In this document: positions 62,471-64,000 of the stretch, in pieces
Position numbering within the stretch: position 1 is the stretch's first letter
Layout of the letters: every line of letters begins with the position of its first letter
Assembly (NCBI RefSeq): GCF_038396675.1
Contig: NC_088920.1
Span: 71,872,501-71,936,500, forward strand
Source of the DNA: Hydra vulgaris
Taxonomy: Eukaryota > Cnidaria > Hydrozoa > Anthoathecata > Hydridae
Direction: 5' to 3'
Length of the DNA stretch: 64,000 nucleotides
Notes under the pieces: generated by a model
Databases searched by the model: none
The model's input: only the letters and a program-made list of their open reading frames with translations
What the model was told of the DNA's origin: nothing
Program-made: the position numbers and the translations under genes

Positions 62471-62772
62471 AAATTTTTTTGGTATTTCAAACTGATATTT
62501 TTAAGAGTGGGGCAAGCACTAACATTTTTTTTAATGTTTTTATATTTATGCGGCTTTCAGTTAAGTTTTTTATAAATTCTAGAAAAAACTCTAGATAAAA
62601 TTTTTATACAAAATAATGTGATAATCTAAAGATAAAAGTAGATGAAATATCTTTTATAATTACCAACTTAACATTTATTCTAATTTTATCTTGTTTCGCT
62701 TACCTTTATGAGTTTATTGCCTGATGTGTTCCAAATAGTGAAATTTGTAAAAAATAAGGTGTGAGCTTCTTT

Positions 62773-62952
<180 letters not shown>

Positions 62953-62958
62953 CCTTCA

Positions 62959-63062
62959 GTCAATGTAGCAGCACTTCCTTTTAGCAGCAGGCTATAAGAT
63001 AGTCAATTTAGCAACACTCCCTTGTAGCAGTAGGCTATAAGATAGTCGATGTGGCAACACTC
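62959..63062. repeat. 43-bp tandem repeat, 2.4 copies
   Basis: GTCAATGTAGCAGCACTTCC at 62959, GTCAATTTAGCAACACTCCC at 63002 and a partial GTCGATGTGGCAACACTC at 63045. Each full copy ends GGCTATAAGATA. Confidence 0.9.
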
Positions 63063-63805
63063 TGCACATGTTTTAAAAATATGTTTTTAAAAAACAAAAA
63101 CACTATTAATTAAAATAACTTTAGAGTCATTATTATTGTGGTTTTAAAAAAAAATAATAAAATTCAATGTACTTCAGTATTACTTTAATTGTTTCAACTT
63201 TTAGGCGACATTAAAATGTAGCATAATTGTTGAAGTTGTTTCATATTGTTTAAAGAGATTTGTGCCATAAAATACTTGGCAGGTGTCTCTGTTTTCAATT
63301 TACTAAAAAATGTTGATTATGGCATTGTTTCTTAAGTTGGCTTGTATATTTTAAAAAATTATTTATGTTCGCATGGTTCGGCACTTGAAAGTTATTATTT
63401 TTTTTAATTTTTAAGGGTGTTATAATGTTGTAAAGAAGTTATAATGTTCTATTATACCATTAGTCAGTATGCCTGTGGTAGTAACTGGGTGGAGCCACTC
63501 CAAAAATCTGTAACATCTATATCATTACTTAAAAAAATTTACCTATTTTGTTTACATAACTTTTTTATTTTCAAACATTTATATAGGGCTTATGAGGTGA
63601 TTATCTTTTACTGGTCTACTTTAGTACCTATATGTCAATGCTTTGATGGGCTTACCTGATTCCACTTAATGATCTGTAACAGATCTTCATTTTAAATAAT
63701 ACAAAATGTAATGACGCTTTGATTCGGTCTTGGTCAGTGTTACTGTAATTTTATTGATCTTTATTAAACATCACAACCTTTGCCAGGTTCATATCAAAAC
63801 ATACT

Positions 63806-63810
<5 letters not shown>
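63063..63810. other. AT-rich intronic-type DNA, no exon seen
   Basis: No downstream COPS6 exon or other gene was recognised. Confidence 0.5.
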
Positions 63811-63847
<37 letters not shown>

Positions 63848-63862
63848 TGTGTGTGTGTGTGT
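63811..63862. repeat. (GT)n microsatellite
   Basis: About 25 GT units with one TATG interruption. Confidence 0.95.
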
Positions 63863-64000
63863 ATTAGGGGTAGTCAATTTGAGGATATATAATATATATA
63901 TAATACCATACACTCTAGATTTGGGGAAAATATTAAAAATATAACTCCCAAATAATTTGAGCTCAACAGAACCACTCAATCCATATGCCCTAAGCACTTT

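Overview
The window looks like a stretch of a cnidarian genome, most likely Hydra. It is very AT-rich, carries many long (TA)n tracts, and is packed with decayed transposons from almost every eukaryotic class. The organism call is inference; no species-diagnostic gene is complete here. Only two stretches look like ordinary host genes. One is an NB-ARC/TPR (NLR-type) gene on the minus strand at 35.4-37.7 kb. The other is the first recognisable coding exon of COP9 signalosome subunit 6 on the plus strand at 60.9-61.1 kb. A third host exon, of unknown function, may run off the left edge (1-455, minus).

Layout, 0-17 kb: a partial exon; an internally deleted mariner (587-1545); a Penelope-like retroelement whose RT and GIY-YIG parts lie on opposite strands (1741-2700); about 7 kb of AT-rich DNA with small repeats; a shattered Polinton/Maverick-type DNA polymerase B (9.8-12.4 kb); and a minus-strand LINE (13.7-17.1 kb) whose reverse transcriptase holds a nine-copy 90-bp minisatellite.

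17-32 kb is a DNA-transposon cluster with well-defined ends. It holds a PIF/Harbinger element with a MADF gene and a transposase gene, 42-bp inverted ends and a TTA duplication (17615-21333). Next is a pogo/Tigger transposase pseudogene (23.8-28.9 kb) split by a P element with 63-bp inverted ends and an 8-bp target duplication (25439-28786). Last is a Tc1-type element with an apparently intact transposase gene split by one short intron (29350-31094). A LINE ORF1 remnant and a Polinton-type packaging ATPase fragment follow.

35-48 kb: the NLR gene; a hAT element with an 8-bp duplication and a nested tRNA-derived SINE (38545-39827); a 56-bp-arm hairpin; a Mutator-like pseudogene interrupted by a 707-bp long-TIR element; and a THAP/DDE transposase pseudogene.

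48-64 kb: an unnamed transposon-type gene split by a Jockey-like LINE; a LINE 3' end; an unnamed TTA-flanked transposon (54402-56136); SINE and tRNA-like sequences; a Tc1/mariner-like element whose ends are arrays of 20-21-bp motifs; and the COP9 subunit 6 exon, followed by an intron holding a second copy of the Jockey-like LINE.

There is no operon-like logic. The elements are layered by repeated insertion, several nestings can be read directly (P in pogo, SINE in hAT, long-TIR element in Mutator, LINE in an unnamed transposon), and the host genes survive between them.
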